A stretch of 64,000 bases of DNA from Streptomyces sp. MspMP-M5. GTDB lineage: Bacteria; Actinomycetota; Actinomycetes; Streptomycetales; Streptomycetaceae. The notes below the pieces were generated by a model, which had not been told where the DNA came from, did not search any database, and saw only the letters and a program-made list of their open reading frames with translations. The stretch spans positions 470,812 through 534,811 of the forward strand of contig NZ_KB891853.1 of NCBI RefSeq assembly GCF_000373585.1, read 5' to 3'. The first letter of the stretch is position 1. Every line of letters starts with the position of its first letter. The position numbers and the translations under genes were made by a program. Below are positions 24,545-33,861 of the stretch, piece by piece.

Positions 24545-25492
24545 ATGCCCCAGCTCACCTACGACGAGGTGAAGTCCGCGGCCGCCCGTATCGCCGGGCA
24601 GGTCCGGCCGGTGTCCCTCGCGCCCGCGGACCCGGATGCCACCGGCGCCCGGGTGTGGTTCGCCTGCGAGTTCCTGCAGCACACGGGCACCTTCAAGGCC
24701 CGCGGCGCGGCCAACTTCACCGCCGCGCACAAGGAAGCCGGCACCATGCCAGAGGCTGGCGTCGTCATCGCCTCCGGTGGCAACGCCGGGATCGCCTGCG
24801 CCTGGGCGGCGGCCCGGCACGGCGTCCCCGCCAACGTGTTCCTGCCGGAGACCTCCCCCGCGGTGAAGGTGACCGGACTCCGGGCCCTCGGCGCCCAGGT
24901 GCACCAGGTCGGGACGGAGTACTCCGAGGCCCTCGCGGCGTCCCGCGCGTACGCGGCGGGCACCGGCGCGCTGGAGTCCCACGCCTACGACCACCCGCTG
25001 ATCGCCGCCGGGGCCGGCACCCTCCTCGAAGAGGTCGCCGCCGCGCTGCCCGCGGTCGACACGGTCGTCGTGGCGGCCGGCGGCGGCGGGCTGTTCGCCG
25101 GCACCGCCGCGGCCGCCGACCACCACGGCATCCGGACCGTGGTCGTCGAACCGGAGCACTCCCGGGCGCTGAACGCGGCGCTCGAAGCGGGCGCCCCGGT
25201 CCCGGTCGAGGTCCGCTCCGTCGCCGCCGACGCGCTGGGCGCCCGCCTGGTCTCCCCGGCCGCCCTGGACTGGGCCCGGCGTCCCGGCACCCGCTCGGTC
25301 CTGGTCCCCGACGACGCGATCGTCGCCGCACGCCAGCACCTGTGGGACGCCTACCGCATCGCCGTCGAACCGGCCGGCGCCACCGCCCTCGCGGCCCTCC
25401 GCTCCGGCGCCTACACCCCCGCGCCCGGCGAGACGGTCTGCGTCGTGCTGTGCGGGGCGAACACGGACCCGGGGGATCTCGTCCGGCGCTAG
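24545..25492 (+). CDS. Threonine/serine dehydratase-like PLP enzyme
   Basis: A 315-residue fold-type II PLP enzyme without an ACT domain, so catabolic or allosterically simple. TGTFKARGAANFTAAH holds the PLP lysine, VIASGGNAGIACAWAAARHG is the phosphate-binding-like Asn loop, and VVVAAGGGGLFAGTAAA is the glycine loop. It deaminates threonine or serine to a keto acid. An intergenic stretch of 100 bases separates it from the deacylase gene. Its stop overlaps a leftward remnant ORF by three bases. Confidence 0.88.
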   Translation: MPQLTYDEVKSAAARIAGQVRPVSLAPADPDATGARVWFACEFLQHTGTFKARGAANFTAAHKEAGTMPEAGVVIASGGNAGIACAWAAARHGVPANVFLPETSPAVKVTGLRALGAQVHQVGTEYSEALAASRAYAAGTGALESHAYDHPLIAAGAGTLLEEVAAALPAVDTVVVAAGGGGLFAGTAAAADHHGIRTVVVEPEHSRALNAALEAGAPVPVEVRSVAADALGARLVSPAALDWARRPGTRSVLVPDDAIVAARQHLWDAYRIAVEPAGATALAALRSGAYTPAPGETVCVVLCGANTDPGDLVRR

Positions 25493-25809
25493 GCGTGTGT
25501 CGGATGGATCGTGCCCTGCCGGACCGCCGCCTCGTGCCAGACGTCGCGGTAACGCCGCGCCCCCGCCGCGCCGAGCGCCGCGGTCGCGTGCGCCAGCAGC
25601 GTCAGCGCCCCGGCCTCCCGCTGCCGCAGATGCGCCTCGGCCTCGTCCTCGCCGCGCAGTTGCTGGACGGTGTCCTCGACCGCCGAGCGCTCGGCCAGGG
25701 CATGGACCGGCGCAGCTGGGAATCGCTCACCAGAGAGGACCGCCCGAGCGTGGTCAGCCTCAACGGCCGCGACGGGGACCTGCTGGACCAGGTCTTCGTT
25801 CCCACCCAC
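25489..25809 (-). pseudogene. C-terminal remnant of an unknown regulator-like gene
   Basis: The last 60 residues read like real coding sequence (GEDEAEAHLRQREAGALTLL, AGARRYRDVWHEAA), in the style of tails of Streptomyces XRE/TPR regulators. The upstream part is merely the complement of the methyltransferase remnant. No start or N-terminal domain is present, so I read it as a truncated 3' end. Confidence 0.4.
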
Positions 25810-26400
25810 ACCACGTCCACCCCCGTCGCCATGGTCCTGCTGGGCCTCTCCGGGGTGGCGGCATGGCCGCGCCGGGCTCGCTGCTGGAGGTCGGGAGCGG
25901 CACCGACACCATCGCCGTCAGCGCCGCGCTGCCCGGCTGCGCACGCGTCGTCGCCTCGGACATCAACGTGCACGCGGTACGGAACGCCGCGCTCAACGCG
26001 ACCCGGCACGGCGTCGCCGACCGCGTCCGCGCCGTCCACAGCGACCTCTTCGCCCAACTCCCGGCCGAGGAACGCTTCGACACCGTCTACTGGCACTCCA
26101 CCTTCGGGCTCGCTCCGACCGGCTACCGCTACCGCTCGGACCACGAACGCGCCTACGTCGACCCCGGCTACGCGGCACACCGCCGGTACCTGTCCCAGGC
26201 ACCGGACCGGCTCATCCCCGGCGGCCGGGCCCTGCTGCACTTCTCCAGCCGCGGCGACCTCACCACGCTGCACCGCATCGCCCGGGAGACCGGACGGCAG
26301 CTGCGTCCGCTGCGCAGCGTCACCGTGCCCGACGCCGGGGACACGTCGACCACATGCTGCTGGAGGTGACCGCCGACCGCGCGGCCGGCAGCACGGCTCC
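25702..26400 (+). pseudogene. Frameshifted SAM-dependent methyltransferase remnant
   Basis: Frame 1 gives MDRRSWESLTREDRPSVVSL and VFVPTHTTSTPVAMVLLGLS. Near 25860 the coding shifts to frame 3: MAAPGSLLEVGSGTDTIAVS (SAM-binding glycine loop), ARVVASDINVHAVRNAALNA, RFDTVYWHSTFG. Near 26340 it shifts again (GHVDHMLLEVTAD). At least two frameshifts make it non-functional. Confidence 0.6.
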
Positions 26401-26425
26401 GAGCACCGGAAAGCCGTCGCGCGCA

Positions 26426-26760
26426 CACTGATCGACGACAACCACGACTCCTTCACCCACAACCTCTTCCGCCTCCGGGCCCGGGTGAACGGGACGGAGC
26501 CGACGGTGATCGGCGACGACGACCGGTCCTGGCGGCCCGACCGGCTCGCCGGCTTCGACAACGTGGTCCTCTCCCCCGGCCCGGGAACCCCCGCCCGTGA
26601 AGCCGACTTCGGCAACTGCCGAGAGCTGGTCAACCACTGCCACCTGCCCCTCCTCGGAGTCTGCCTGGGGCACCAGGGCATCGCACTCCACCACGGCGCC
26701 ACCGTCGAGCGCGCCCCCGAACCCGAATGCGAGGAACAGCCGTCAAGTCGGCCCCTTCCG
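26426..26760 (+). pseudogene. Truncated glutamine amidotransferase (PabA/TrpG/PhzE-type)
   Basis: An N-terminal class I amidotransferase fragment with no start codon: LIDDNHDSFTHNLFRLRARV, FDNVVLSPGPGTPAREADFG, LPLLGVCLGHQGIALHHGA (nucleophile Cys present). Sequence departs from the family after about 105 residues, before the catalytic His-Glu pair. The style (SPGPGTP...LGHQGIALHHGA) is that of fused aminodeoxychorismate or phenazine-type synthases. Confidence 0.65.
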
Positions 26761-26904
26761 CTCCCTGACCTCCAGCACCTTCCCCGAACGCAACACCCCC
26801 GCTGCCCCCCCATGCGCTCGCATCGCCCTCGTAAAGAGCACGCAGAAACGACCGCCGATCAGATCGCGCTCCGGCCCCAGACTCCAGCCCCAGACCCAAC
26901 CCAA

Positions 26905-26941
26905 AGAAAAGCCCAGACCGGACAATGTCCGACCTGGGCTT
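26905..26941 (-). terminator. tRNA-Thr terminator
   Basis: AAGCCCAGGTCGGAC-ATT-GTCCGGTCTGGGCTT on the transcribed strand (arms 26909-26923 and 26927-26941, two G-T compatible mismatches), followed by TTTTCTTTGG. It is the one classical hairpin-plus-T-run terminator in the window and lies 7 bases beyond the tRNA. Confidence 0.8.
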
Positions 26942-26947
26942 CATCTG

Positions 26948-27021
26948 AGCCGCCTTCGGGATTCGAACCCGAGACCTACGCATTACGAGTGCGTTGCTCT
27001 GGCCAACTGAGCTAAGGCGGC
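26948..27021 (-). tRNA. tRNA-Thr (anticodon CGT)
   Basis: The minus strand starts GCCGCCTTAGCTCAGTTGG and ends in a TCGGGTTCGAATCCCGA T-arm and AAGGCGGC. The 7-bp acceptor stem pairs fully. The anticodon loop is CTCGTAA, giving CGT, which reads ACG (Thr). The discriminator base is T; CCA is not encoded. Decayed genes abut its 3' side. Confidence 0.95.
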
Positions 27022-27113
27022 GTGGTGCGCGGCCCAGTCTACACAGGAGCGGGGGGTGCTCTGTACTCGGTTCTGGAGGGGCTCGGTGGGGGTGGGGGCG
27101 GGTGTGGGGCGGG

Positions 27114-28718
27114 TCACGTGCAGCGCTTGTTCTTGGCGGGTGGGGCGCCTTCGAGGAGGTAGGTGTTGATGGCGGTGTCGATGCAGTCGCTGCCGCGGCC
27201 GTAGGCGGTGTGGCCGTCGCCGACGTAGGTCAGGAGGGTGCCGCTGGAGAGCTGGGCGGCCAGGCCCTTGGCCCAGGTGTACGGGGTGGCCGGGTCGCGG
27301 GTGGTGCCGACGACGACGATCGGGTCGGCGCCCTTGGCCTCGATGCGGTGGGTCGTGCCGGTGGCCTTGACCGGCCAGTAGGCGCAGCTCAGGGCGGCCC
27401 AGGCGAAGTTGTCGCCGAAGACCGGGGACGCCTTGCGGAAGGCGGGCAGGGCGGCGCGGACCTGGTCGGGGCCGGTGAAGGGGGCCGGCAGGTCGAGGCA
27501 GTTGACGGCCGGGTTGGCGTACATCTGGTTGGCGTAGTGGCCCGAGGCGTCGCGCTCGTAGTAGCTGTCGGAGAGGGCGAGCAGTCCGCGGCCGTTGCCG
27601 GCCCGGGCCTGGGCGATGGACTGGCGCAGCAGGGGCCAGGCGCCCTGGTCGTACATCGCGGCGATGACGCCGGTGGTGGCGAGGGACTCGGTGAGCTTGC
27701 GGTCCTGGCCGGTGTCGATCGGGTGGGCGTCCAGCTTCTTGAAGAGGGCGGAGAGCTGTCGGCCGGCGTCCTCGGTGCTCTTGCTGCCGAGCGGGCAGTC
27801 CTTCTTCTTCACGCAGTCGGCGGCGAACGCGGTGAAGGCGGTGTTGAAGCCGGCGGCCTGCTGGAGGTTGATGGCGCGGGAGTCCAGCGACGGGTCCATC
27901 GCGCCGTCGAGGACCAGGCGGCCGGAGCGGGACGGGAAGAGGCCGGCGTAGGTCGCGCCGAGGAAGGTGCCGTAGGAGGCGCCGACGTAGGTCAGCCGCT
28001 TGTCGCCGAGGACGGCGCGCAGGACGTCCATGTCGCGGGCCGCCTCGATGGTGGAGACGTGCGGCAGCAGCTTGCCGGAGCGGTCCTCGCAGCCCTTGGC
28101 GAAGTCGCGGTCGGCGGTGACGAGCTGGTTGACCTCGGCGGGGGCGTCGGGGGTGGTGTCGGTCTGGGTGAAGCGGTCCATCTGGCGGTCGGTGAGGCAT
28201 TCGACCGGTTCGCTGCGGGCCACCCCGCGCGGGTCCATGGCGACCATGTCGTACCGCGCCCGGACCGCGGCCGGCTGGGGCGCGTACTGCTGGAGGTAGT
28301 CGATCGCCGAGCCGCCGGGGCCACCCGGGTTGACCATCAGGGAGCCGAGCCGGGTGCCGGGGCCGGTGGCCTGCTTGCGGGCCACCGCCAGCTTCAGGTC
28401 GGTGGCCGGGCTGGGCTTGGTGTAGTCCAGGGGCGCCTTCATCGTGGCGCACTGGAAGCCCGCCACACCACAGTCGTGCCAGCTCAGCTTCTGGTCGTAA
28501 TACGGGCGGAGTTCGGCGGGGATGGCCGTCGGGAGCGGCGCCAGGGGGGTGGCCGACGCCGGGCGGTCGGCGCCGGCCTCCGTGGAGCGGCCCGACGAAC
28601 CGGCGCCACCGGGGGCGGACGACGTCCCCGACGAACAGCCGGAGATCAGCAGGGCGAGGGCCGCGGTGGCAGCGGCGGCAGCGGTCGTGGTGGAGCGGAA
28701 CAGGCGGCTGGGCGGCAT
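27114..28718 (-). CDS. Lipoprotein tripeptidyl aminopeptidase, alpha/beta-hydrolase fold
   Basis: 534 residues. An N-terminal lipobox (ALLISGCSS, Cys28) anchors it outside the membrane. The hydrolase has an oxyanion region LMVNPGGPGGSAIDYL, nucleophile VGASYGTFLGATYAG (Ser248), catalytic Asp in VVVGTTRDPATPYTWA and catalytic His in YVGDGHTAYGRG. This matches the Streptomyces secreted tripeptidyl aminopeptidase family, which removes N-terminal tripeptides from exported proteins or peptides. ATG 28718 follows AAGGGA. An 18-bp direct repeat lies about 140 bases upstream. Confidence 0.9.
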   Translation of the reverse strand: MPPSRLFRSTTTAAAAATAALALLISGCSSGTSSAPGGAGSSGRSTEAGADRPASATPLAPLPTAIPAELRPYYDQKLSWHDCGVAGFQCATMKAPLDYTKPSPATDLKLAVARKQATGPGTRLGSLMVNPGGPGGSAIDYLQQYAPQPAAVRARYDMVAMDPRGVARSEPVECLTDRQMDRFTQTDTTPDAPAEVNQLVTADRDFAKGCEDRSGKLLPHVSTIEAARDMDVLRAVLGDKRLTYVGASYGTFLGATYAGLFPSRSGRLVLDGAMDPSLDSRAINLQQAAGFNTAFTAFAADCVKKKDCPLGSKSTEDAGRQLSALFKKLDAHPIDTGQDRKLTESLATTGVIAAMYDQGAWPLLRQSIAQARAGNGRGLLALSDSYYERDASGHYANQMYANPAVNCLDLPAPFTGPDQVRAALPAFRKASPVFGDNFAWAALSCAYWPVKATGTTHRIEAKGADPIVVVGTTRDPATPYTWAKGLAAQLSSGTLLTYVGDGHTAYGRGSDCIDTAINTYLLEGAPPAKNKRCT

Positions 28719-28857
28719 GGCGGTCCCTTGGTGTCGGTACCAGGTGGGAGTCTTCCCGGTGGTGGCCTGTGTGGCGTTCCTGGCGGCGGTGGCTCCTCGG
28801 TGCGGTGTGCTCCTCGGCGGTGCGCTCCCGGCTTCCGGCTCCCGGTTTCCCGACTCC

Positions 28858-28895
28858 TTCCGGGTCACCTACGGATTTTCCGGGTCACCTACGGA
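28858..28895. repeat. 18-bp direct repeat upstream of the peptidase gene
   Basis: TTCCGGGTCACCTACGGA occurs at 28858-28875 and again at 28878-28895, separated by TT (period 20 bases, two helix turns). It lies between the peptidase start (28718) and the end of holB (28961), so it could be a tandem operator. Confidence 0.65.
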
Positions 28896-28960
28896 GCGTA
28901 TCCATATCCCCACGTACTGTGCGCGGTGATCGCACGGGTGGTGAGCCGACGGTGGGGCGC

Positions 28961-30205
28961 TCAGCCCGCCCGGAGCGCGACCGTCATGGCCTCGACGGCG
29001 AGCAGCGGGGCGACATTGCGCTCCAGGGCCTCCCGGCAGGCGATCACCGCTTCTATGCGGCGCAGGGTGCGCTCGGGGGTGGAGTTGCCGGCGATGCGCC
29101 GGAGGCCGTCGCCGACCTCGTCGTTGGCGAGCGGGACGGTGGCGCCCATCTGGAGGGCGAGGACGTCGCGGTAGAAGGCGGTGAGGTCGACCAGGGCGAG
29201 GTCGAGGCTGTCGCGCTGGGTGCGGGTGGCGCGGCGCTTCTGCTTGTCCTGGAGCTCCTTCATGGCGCCCGCGGTGCCGCGAGGCAGCCGCCCACCGGTG
29301 CCGGCCGCGGCCCCGAGGGCGGCGCGCAGCTCCTCGGTCTCCTTGGCGTCGATCTCCTCGGCGACCTGCTTGGCGTCCTCGCCGGCGGCGTCGATCAGCT
29401 CCTGTGCGGCTTTCAGACAACCGACGATGTCGTCGACGCGGAGCGGGAGCTTCAGGACGGCCGCCCGGCGGGCCCGGGCCCGCTCGTCGGTGGCGAGCCG
29501 GCGGGCCCGGTCGATGTGCCCCTGGGTGGCGCGGGCGGCACGGTCGGCGGCCTCCGGGTCGATGCCGTCGCGGCGGACGAGGACGTCGGCGACCGCGGCG
29601 ACCGGGGGCGTACGCAGCGAGAGGTGGCGGCAGCGGGAGCGGATGGTGGGGAGGACGTCCTCGATGGAGGGGGCGCACAGGAGCCAGACCGTGCGGGGGG
29701 CGGGCTCCTCGACGGCCTTGAGCAGGACGTTGCCCGCGCCCTCGGTGAGGCGGTCGGCGTCCTCCAGGACGATCACCTGCCAGCGGCCGCCGGCCGGGGA
29801 GAGCGAGGCCCGGCGGACCAGGTCGCGGGTCTCCTTGACGCCGATGGAGAGCAGGTCCGTGCGGACGATCTCGACGTCGGCGTGGGTGCCGATGAGGGTG
29901 GTGTGGCAGCCGTCGCAGAAACCGCAGCCGGGGGCGCCGCCGAGGGCGCGGTCCGGGCTGACACATTGGAGGGCGGCGGCGAAGGCGCGCGCGGCGGCGG
30001 CCCGGCCGGATCCGGGCGGGCCCGTGAACAGCCAGGCGTGCGTCATCTGGGAGCCCGTTCGCTCCGCCGCGGCCGCGGCCACCTCGCCGGCCGCCGCCTC
30101 CCGGGCGGCGGCCTCGGCGGCCACGACGGCGTCCGCGTCGCGTGCGGCAGCGGCGAGCTGCGCCGTCACCCGCTCCTGGCCGACCACGTCGTCCCATACC
30201 GCCAT
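28961..30205 (-). CDS. holB: DNA polymerase III subunit delta'
   Basis: A 414-residue AAA+ clamp-loader subunit. MAVWDDVVGQERVTAQL is the family N-terminus. HAWLFTGPPGSGRAAAARAF is a P-loop in which the lysine of GKT is replaced (GSGRAA), as usual in delta'. Zinc-module cysteines CGFCDGCH follow, then the sensor VIVLEDADRLTEGAGNVLLK and the arginine-finger context PTIRSRCRHLSL. A 45-residue Ala-rich insertion separates the N-terminal motif from the P-loop. A strong terminator separates it from the tmk gene upstream. Confidence 0.93.
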   Translation of the reverse strand: MAVWDDVVGQERVTAQLAAAARDADAVVAAEAAAREAAAGEVAAAAAERTGSQMTHAWLFTGPPGSGRAAAARAFAAALQCVSPDRALGGAPGCGFCDGCHTTLIGTHADVEIVRTDLLSIGVKETRDLVRRASLSPAGGRWQVIVLEDADRLTEGAGNVLLKAVEEPAPRTVWLLCAPSIEDVLPTIRSRCRHLSLRTPPVAAVADVLVRRDGIDPEAADRAARATQGHIDRARRLATDERARARRAAVLKLPLRVDDIVGCLKAAQELIDAAGEDAKQVAEEIDAKETEELRAALGAAAGTGGRLPRGTAGAMKELQDKQKRRATRTQRDSLDLALVDLTAFYRDVLALQMGATVPLANDEVGDGLRRIAGNSTPERTLRRIEAVIACREALERNVAPLLAVEAMTVALRAG

Positions 30206-30444
30206 CGCTGCTGCCGTCCTGTCCTGTCCGTTCCGCGTGTGGTGCGCGGCGGGCACCTCGGAGCGCGCCCCGCGCGTGTACTGCTGCTACTGCTCGGTCG
30301 GCCGGTCGGCCCGGACGCCTCCGTCGGGCGCGTCTGCCACGTCCGTCCGTCGCGCCCGTCTGTTGCGCCCGTCCGTAACGCCCCGTGCCCCACCCATTGT
30401 GGTGCACCCCACTGACAATCCGTCCCGCGCCCGGGACGGACGCG

Positions 30445-30492
30445 CGAACGGCCGTGGCCACAGCACACTCGCGCTGCGGCCACGGCCGTTCG
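30445..30492 (-). terminator. Terminator between tmk and holB
   Basis: A 15-bp perfect stem (30445-30459 with 30478-30492), extended by four more pairs after one mismatch, loop of eight bases. It lies 24 bases beyond the tmk stop in a 310-base gap that otherwise holds only the holB promoter region. Confidence 0.75.
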
Positions 30493-30515
30493 CTCCGGGT
30501 CCGGGCCGGGCCCCG

Positions 30516-33500
30516 TCAGCCGCGCCGGCCCCGGCGGCGGCCGTTGCCGCCCGTGCCGTGGTCGGCGTCGTCGTGCGGGCCGAGGAGTTCGTCGGCGAGC
30601 GACGGCAGGTCGTCCAGCGGGGTCTCCTCCGCCCATTCGGGGCGGGGGCGCCCGCGCCGCGGGGGCTCCACCGGGCGGCCGGTCTCCGGGTCGATCTGCG
30701 GGAGTTCGCGGGTCCGCTCGGTGCGGCTCTCGGCGGCTCCGGCGTTTCCGGCCGGGCCGTTCTCCTGGGCGAACATCCACGGCGGCACCCGGTCCGCCGG
30801 GTCGTCCTCCCGGACGGGCGGCAGCACGGCGGTCTCCTCGGAGTCCGCGCCGCCTCCCCGGCGGGCGTCCCGGGCACCGTCCCGTACAGGCAGGACCGCC
30901 GTCTCGTCCGCCGCGCCGTGCGCGTCCCGCGGCTCGGGCCGCGGCAGCGCCGCCGTCCGCTCGCTGTCCGGGTCCGGACCGGAACCGGAGGAGCCGGAAG
31001 AGCCAGAGCCAGCGGAACCGGAGCCACCGGAAGCCCCGGAGCCGGAGCCACCGTCGGCCTCCGTCCCCGAGTCGCCCTCCACCGCCATCCGCTTCCGCAG
31101 CTGCGTCACATCCGTCTCGGCGGTCGGCGCCTCGGCCGACTCGGCAGCCGCCGCCTTGGCCGTCGCCTCGGCCGCAGCCGCCGCCTCGGCCGCCGCGATC
31201 CGGGCCTGCTCGGCGCGCAGCAGCGCCTCCTCGGCCTTGCGCTGCTTCTCCAGGCGGCGTTCCTCGGCCTCCCGGCGCAGCCGCGCCTGCTCCTCGTGCT
31301 CCTTGCGGAGCCGCTCCTGCTCGGCCCGGCGGGCCTTCTCCTCCGCCTCGCGCCGCTTGCGCTCCTCCTCGGCGGCCTGGCGGGCCTCCTCGGCGCGCTT
31401 ACGGGCCTCCTCGGCCTGGCGGGCGGCCTCCCGGGCCCGGGCCTCCTCGGCCTCCTGCCGCTTGCGCTCCTCTTCCTCGGCGCGCAACTTGGCCAGCTGC
31501 TCCTGGCGCTCGCGCTCCCGGCGCTCCTCCTCCGCCTTGCGCGCGGCCTCCTCCTCGGCCTTGCGGCGGGCCTCCTCCTCGGCCGCCTTGCGGGCCTCGT
31601 CCCGGGCCTTGATCTCGGCCTCGGAGAGCGGGAGGACCTGGTCGAGCCGGTGGCGCAGGACGGTGGTGACGGCCTCCGGGTCCTGGGCCGCGTCGACGAC
31701 CACATAGCGCGCGGGGTCTGCGGCGGCCAGGGTGAGGAAGCCGCTGCGCACCCGCTCGTGGAACTCGGCCGGCTCGGACTCCATGCGGTCCGGCGCCTCG
31801 GTGAAGCGCTCGCGGGCCGCGTCCGGGGCGATGTCCAGCAGGACGGTCAGATGCGGGACCAGGCCGCCGGTCGCCCAGCGGTTGATGCGGGCGATCTCGG
31901 TGGGCGCGAGGTTGCGGCCCGCGCCCTGGTAGGCCACCGACGAGTCGATGTAGCGGTCGGTGATCACCACCGCGCCGCGGGCCAGCGCCGGCCGGACGAC
32001 GCTGTCGACGTGCTCGGCGCGGTCGGCGGCGAACATCAGCGCCTCGGCGCGGTCGGAGAGCCCGGACGTGGACACGTCCAGGATGATCGAGCGCAGCCGC
32101 TTGCCGATGGCGGTGGCGCCCGGCTCCCGGGTCACCACGACCTCGTGGCCCTTGCCGCGGATCCACTCCGCGAGCGCCTCGACCTGGGTGGACTTCCCGG
32201 CCCCGTCGCCGCCCTCCAAGGCGATGAAGAAGCCGGTGGCCGCGGTGGCCTGCGCCGGGTCGCCGCCGCGCACCGCCTCCCGCAGGTCGTGCCGGAACGG
32301 GACGCCCTGCCGGTCGTCGGTCCGGCCCAGCACCCAGGCGGCGACCGGCAGCAGCAGCGCGCCGACCAGCATCAGGGTGAACGCGGCACCGCCGTGCGCG
32401 AAGACGAAGGCGCCGCTGCCGATCTGGTGCCGGCCGATGATCCCGGCCAGCAGGGGCGCGACGACGGCGGCCAGCCCGATGGCGAGCCGGACGACGGCCT
32501 GGAGGTGCTCGGTCGTGCGCGCGGTGTGGGCCGGCTCCGTCTCCTGGTCCAGCAGCACATGGCCCGTATTGGCGGCGATGCCGGCGCTCATCCCGGCCAG
32601 CAGCGCGAGCACCAGCACCGACGTGGTGTCCGGCACCAGCCCCATGGCCAGCAGCAGCAGACCGGTGGTGGCGACCGCCAGGGCGAGCAGCCGGCGCCGG
32701 GAGAATCCGGGCAGCACCCTGCGGGCGCCGCGGATGCCGACGGCCGTGCCGCCGGTCAGCGCGAGCACCAGCAGCGCGTAGCCGGCCGGCCCGGCGCCCA
32801 GGTCGGCGGCGTGCAGGACGGAGACCGCGGCGGCCGCGGCGATCGCGCCGGCCACCGCCGCACAGGCCGCCACCAGCAGCGGAATCGCGCCGGTGCGGCC
32901 CCGCTCGGGCGCACCGCCCGTCTTGGCCGTCGCCGAGGCGGACTTCGGCCGGCGCAGGCCCTCCAGGGGAGAGCGCGGCCGCGGCGTGGCCCCGTCGGGC
33001 AGCTCGATGAAGTAGAGGATCGAGACCGACGCGGCGAACAGCCCGGCGGCAACGTACGAGCCCAGGGCCACCTGGTGCAGGTGGAACCACTCCACGCCGG
33101 CCCCCAGCAGCCTCCCGGCCAGGGCGCACACCAGCAGGGCGGCGGCCGCGATCGGCAGCGCGACGAAGCCGGTGCGCAGCGACAGCCGGCGCAGCGCGTC
33201 CATGTTGTCGGGCAGCGGCCGCACGGCGGCGCCCTCCGGGGGCGGCGCGGGCAGCAGGGCCGGCGCGGCGCTCTCCCGGGCCACGGTCCAGAAACGCTCG
33301 GCGACGCCGCTGACGAAGACCGTCACCAGCAGCCAGGCCAGCGCGCTGGTCGGCGTCCAGTCGATCCACAGGGGGGCGACGACCAGCAGCGCGAGCCGCA
33401 GACCGTCCGCGGCGATCATCGTCCAGCGGCGGTCCAGCGGTCCGCCGGGCGCCGTGAGCGCGGACAGCGGGCCGAGCAGGACGGCGCCGAAGAGCAGCGT

Positions 33501-33788
33501 GGCCAGCATCCGCACGCCGAAGACGGCGGTCACCGCGAGGGCGGCGCCTCGATAGCCGCCGCCGAACACGGCCTGGCCGCCCAGCGGTACGTAAAGCGCC
33601 GCCTGTAGGGCGAGGACCACCAGGACAAGCAAGGACAGGGCATCGCCGATACCCCCGACGAACTGGGCGCTCCACAACCGCTTCAGTGGGGGGAAGCGGA
33701 GCAGGGCACGTACGGCGCGCTCGCGGGAATCGGCTGCGAGGGCGTCTGATGTGGGGGTCACGACCGTTGGCTGCTCGGCACGCGTCAT
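30516..33788 (-). CDS. tmk: Fusion of MFS-type membrane domain and thymidylate kinase
   Basis: 1090 residues. Residues about 30-490 form a 10-12 segment MFS-like membrane domain (LKRLWSAQFVGGIGDALSLL). Residues 520-720 are a complete dTMP kinase: ALEGGDGAGKSTQVEALAEW (P-loop 526-534), TREPGATAIGKRLRSIIL, ITDRYIDSSVAYQGAGRNLA. Residues 725-900 are a long charged coiled coil (E/A/R/K). The last 190 residues are Ser/Gly-rich then acidic, with RTAALP-like repeats. It makes dTDP for DNA synthesis, here tethered to the membrane. No other tmk is seen in the window, so it may be the essential enzyme. Confidence 0.92.
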   Translation of the reverse strand: MTRAEQPTVVTPTSDALAADSRERAVRALLRFPPLKRLWSAQFVGGIGDALSLLVLVVLALQAALYVPLGGQAVFGGGYRGAALAVTAVFGVRMLATLLFGAVLLGPLSALTAPGGPLDRRWTMIAADGLRLALLVVAPLWIDWTPTSALAWLLVTVFVSGVAERFWTVARESAAPALLPAPPPEGAAVRPLPDNMDALRRLSLRTGFVALPIAAAALLVCALAGRLLGAGVEWFHLHQVALGSYVAAGLFAASVSILYFIELPDGATPRPRSPLEGLRRPKSASATAKTGGAPERGRTGAIPLLVAACAAVAGAIAAAAAVSVLHAADLGAGPAGYALLVLALTGGTAVGIRGARRVLPGFSRRRLLALAVATTGLLLLAMGLVPDTTSVLVLALLAGMSAGIAANTGHVLLDQETEPAHTARTTEHLQAVVRLAIGLAAVVAPLLAGIIGRHQIGSGAFVFAHGGAAFTLMLVGALLLPVAAWVLGRTDDRQGVPFRHDLREAVRGGDPAQATAATGFFIALEGGDGAGKSTQVEALAEWIRGKGHEVVVTREPGATAIGKRLRSIILDVSTSGLSDRAEALMFAADRAEHVDSVVRPALARGAVVITDRYIDSSVAYQGAGRNLAPTEIARINRWATGGLVPHLTVLLDIAPDAARERFTEAPDRMESEPAEFHERVRSGFLTLAAADPARYVVVDAAQDPEAVTTVLRHRLDQVLPLSEAEIKARDEARKAAEEEARRKAEEEAARKAEEERRERERQEQLAKLRAEEEERKRQEAEEARAREAARQAEEARKRAEEARQAAEEERKRREAEEKARRAEQERLRKEHEEQARLRREAEERRLEKQRKAEEALLRAEQARIAAAEAAAAAEATAKAAAAESAEAPTAETDVTQLRKRMAVEGDSGTEADGGSGSGASGGSGSAGSGSSGSSGSGPDPDSERTAALPRPEPRDAHGAADETAVLPVRDGARDARRGGGADSEETAVLPPVREDDPADRVPPWMFAQENGPAGNAGAAESRTERTRELPQIDPETGRPVEPPRRGRPRPEWAEETPLDDLPSLADELLGPHDDADHGTGGNGRRRGRRG

Positions 33789-33861
33789 CTCGCCAGCCTA
33801 TCGGGACGGAACACTCCACCGGGCGCCTGCCCGAACAAACGGGCGGCCACACGGAGCGTGA

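Noticed and set aside
26743..26925. 60-codon minus-strand frame next to tRNA-Thr
   Set aside because: It overlaps the tRNA terminator and the amidotransferase remnant and has no recognisable features.
29181..33608. 1475-codon open frame on the plus strand
   Set aside because: It is antisense to holB and the MFS-tmk gene, made of Arg/Ala/Ser/Gly/Leu strings, and has no domain. High GC removes stops from this frame.
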